The translations under genes and the position numbers were made by a program. From contig JAPYMA010001443.1 of NCBI GenBank assembly GCA_035041965.1, positions 164,913 through 228,912 of the forward strand: 64,000 bases of DNA, read 5' to 3'. The notes beneath the pieces were generated by a model, which was given only the letters and a program-made list of their open reading frames with translations, ran no database searches and was not told the DNA's origin. The stretch comes from Anisakis pegreffii (taxonomy: Eukaryota > Nematoda > Chromadorea > Rhabditida > Anisakidae). Shown piece after piece: positions 63,303 to 64,000 of this stretch (positions are counted from its first letter, which is position 1; every line of letters starts with the position of its first letter).

Positions 63303-64000
63303 ATATATAATAATATATAGCGTGGCGTTGTCGTAATGATAGCAGAAAACATGTCAACTTATATTGATCGAGCAGTATTGCCGTATCACACAGAAATGAG
63401 GCATGTCTCGTCGCAGATTGTTCTTCTATCCTCCAAACTTCCAGCATGCATTCCTCAGTCACTCCTTAAAATGCAGTCATTTTTCATGCAAATAGACAAA
63501 TGAAGATGAGTTTCAGTCAGTCGAACCCAAACATTTGGTTAACTCAAATTTTTTGCCTTGAAAAGTTCGAAAAGTTATACCTCTCAATTTATAAATGATA
63601 GTGGCTGATAAATTCGCATCAGTTGTTTGCGTTATTAATTAAGATGGACTTTTTCTATTGCTAAAACTTTTTGTTCGATTGATTTTTTGCGATAGAATGA
63701 TTGAATATTCATCAGTTCGCTAAAAAAGATGGATTATATAAAGTTTCGGAGAAGAAAACTTGGGCAAGTTTGAGAGGAACATATGACCTGAATACGATTA
63801 GAGGAAGACTTGCAATGTTCAAGAAATTTCTTGATTTCTTTAGATTTCATTACAATTGATATACGATTATGAAAATTTCAAAAGCTACAAAATTCTTTCC
63901 TTCGGAAAAACTTTTATCATCCTTCTTGAACAAAATTTTCCACCTATGCGATCGAATATGAGTTTAATTATTGGCAGGTGATTTTCGAGAGGTATTGTGA

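Larger units (their letters stand above)
54646..64000. other. Distal region without a confident gene
   Basis: 9.4 kb of AT-rich DNA. Minus-strand fragments between 54.7 and 57.8 kb look partly coding and are listed separately. From about 58.8 kb onward there are only short frames on both strands that I cannot support. Simple repeats: a CA run near 58055-58076, a cryptic GAATC/GAAAC pentamer array near 58435-58468, and a TA run at 63247-63299. A short motif GTCACAGTCAATGAA occurs twice near 61103 and 61188. Confidence 0.5.

Noticed and set aside
1..64000. CRISPR arrays, rRNA genes, intact tRNA genes, bacterial-type operons
   Set aside because: I looked for regularly spaced repeats, conserved rRNA words and tRNA T-arm patterns and saw none; the DNA is eukaryotic with spliceosomal introns.

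Overview
The window looks like AT-rich nuclear DNA of a nematode, probably a chromadorean. Exons are short and separated by introns of about 150-1,300 bases, with GTAAGT/GTGAGT-type donors and TTTCAG-type acceptors. Several start codons sit a few bases after a lone TTTCAG-type acceptor, as expected where spliced-leader RNA is added in trans. The encoded families (NRAMP/SMF, a long-tailed SLC38A10-type carrier, SPT5 with a Thr-Pro repeat region, a nematode-type GT92 glycosyltransferase, and a winged-helix plus SAM methyltransferase) fit this. I cannot name the species.

Layout: 1551-7992 (+) is a divalent-metal transporter in 12 exons (564 aa). 8806-11178 (-) is an SLC38A10-like amino-acid carrier encoded by one uninterrupted 2.4-kb exon, unusual beside its intron-rich neighbours. 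12573-22795 (+) is SPT5 in 24 exons (about 1,128 aa); its third exon carries an apparent one-base frameshift. 26914-30824 (+) is a type II membrane glycosyltransferase of family 92 in 7 exons (550 aa). 32567-36112 (+) is a SAM methyltransferase in 7 exons (386 aa). 42512-44857 (+) is a secreted glycine/cysteine-rich protein with a Gln/Tyr/Pro-rich tail (4 exons, 517 aa). 46693-50794 (+) is a classical short-chain dehydrogenase (8 exons, 311 aa). 54259-54645 (+) is a plausible single-exon gene of unknown function. All exon models were assembled by hand from open frames, splice signals and phase agreement.

The genes are unrelated housekeeping, membrane and secretory functions, and I see no sign that they form one pathway or operon. 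The remaining DNA (22.8-26.9, 36.1-42.5, 50.8-54.2 and 54.7-64.0 kb) is largely non-coding to my eye. It holds repeat pairs, hairpins, a possible hAT-like non-autonomous element and some coding-like fragments on the minus strand between 54.7 and 57.8 kb.

I found no convincing new multi-gene system. The items most worth a second look are the SPT5 frameshift, the intronless SLC38A10-like gene, a perfect 42-base palindrome in SPT5 intron 1, a miRNA-like hairpin at 38.5 kb, a duplicated exon fragment inside the GT92 gene, and near-identical repeats within the introns of single genes.
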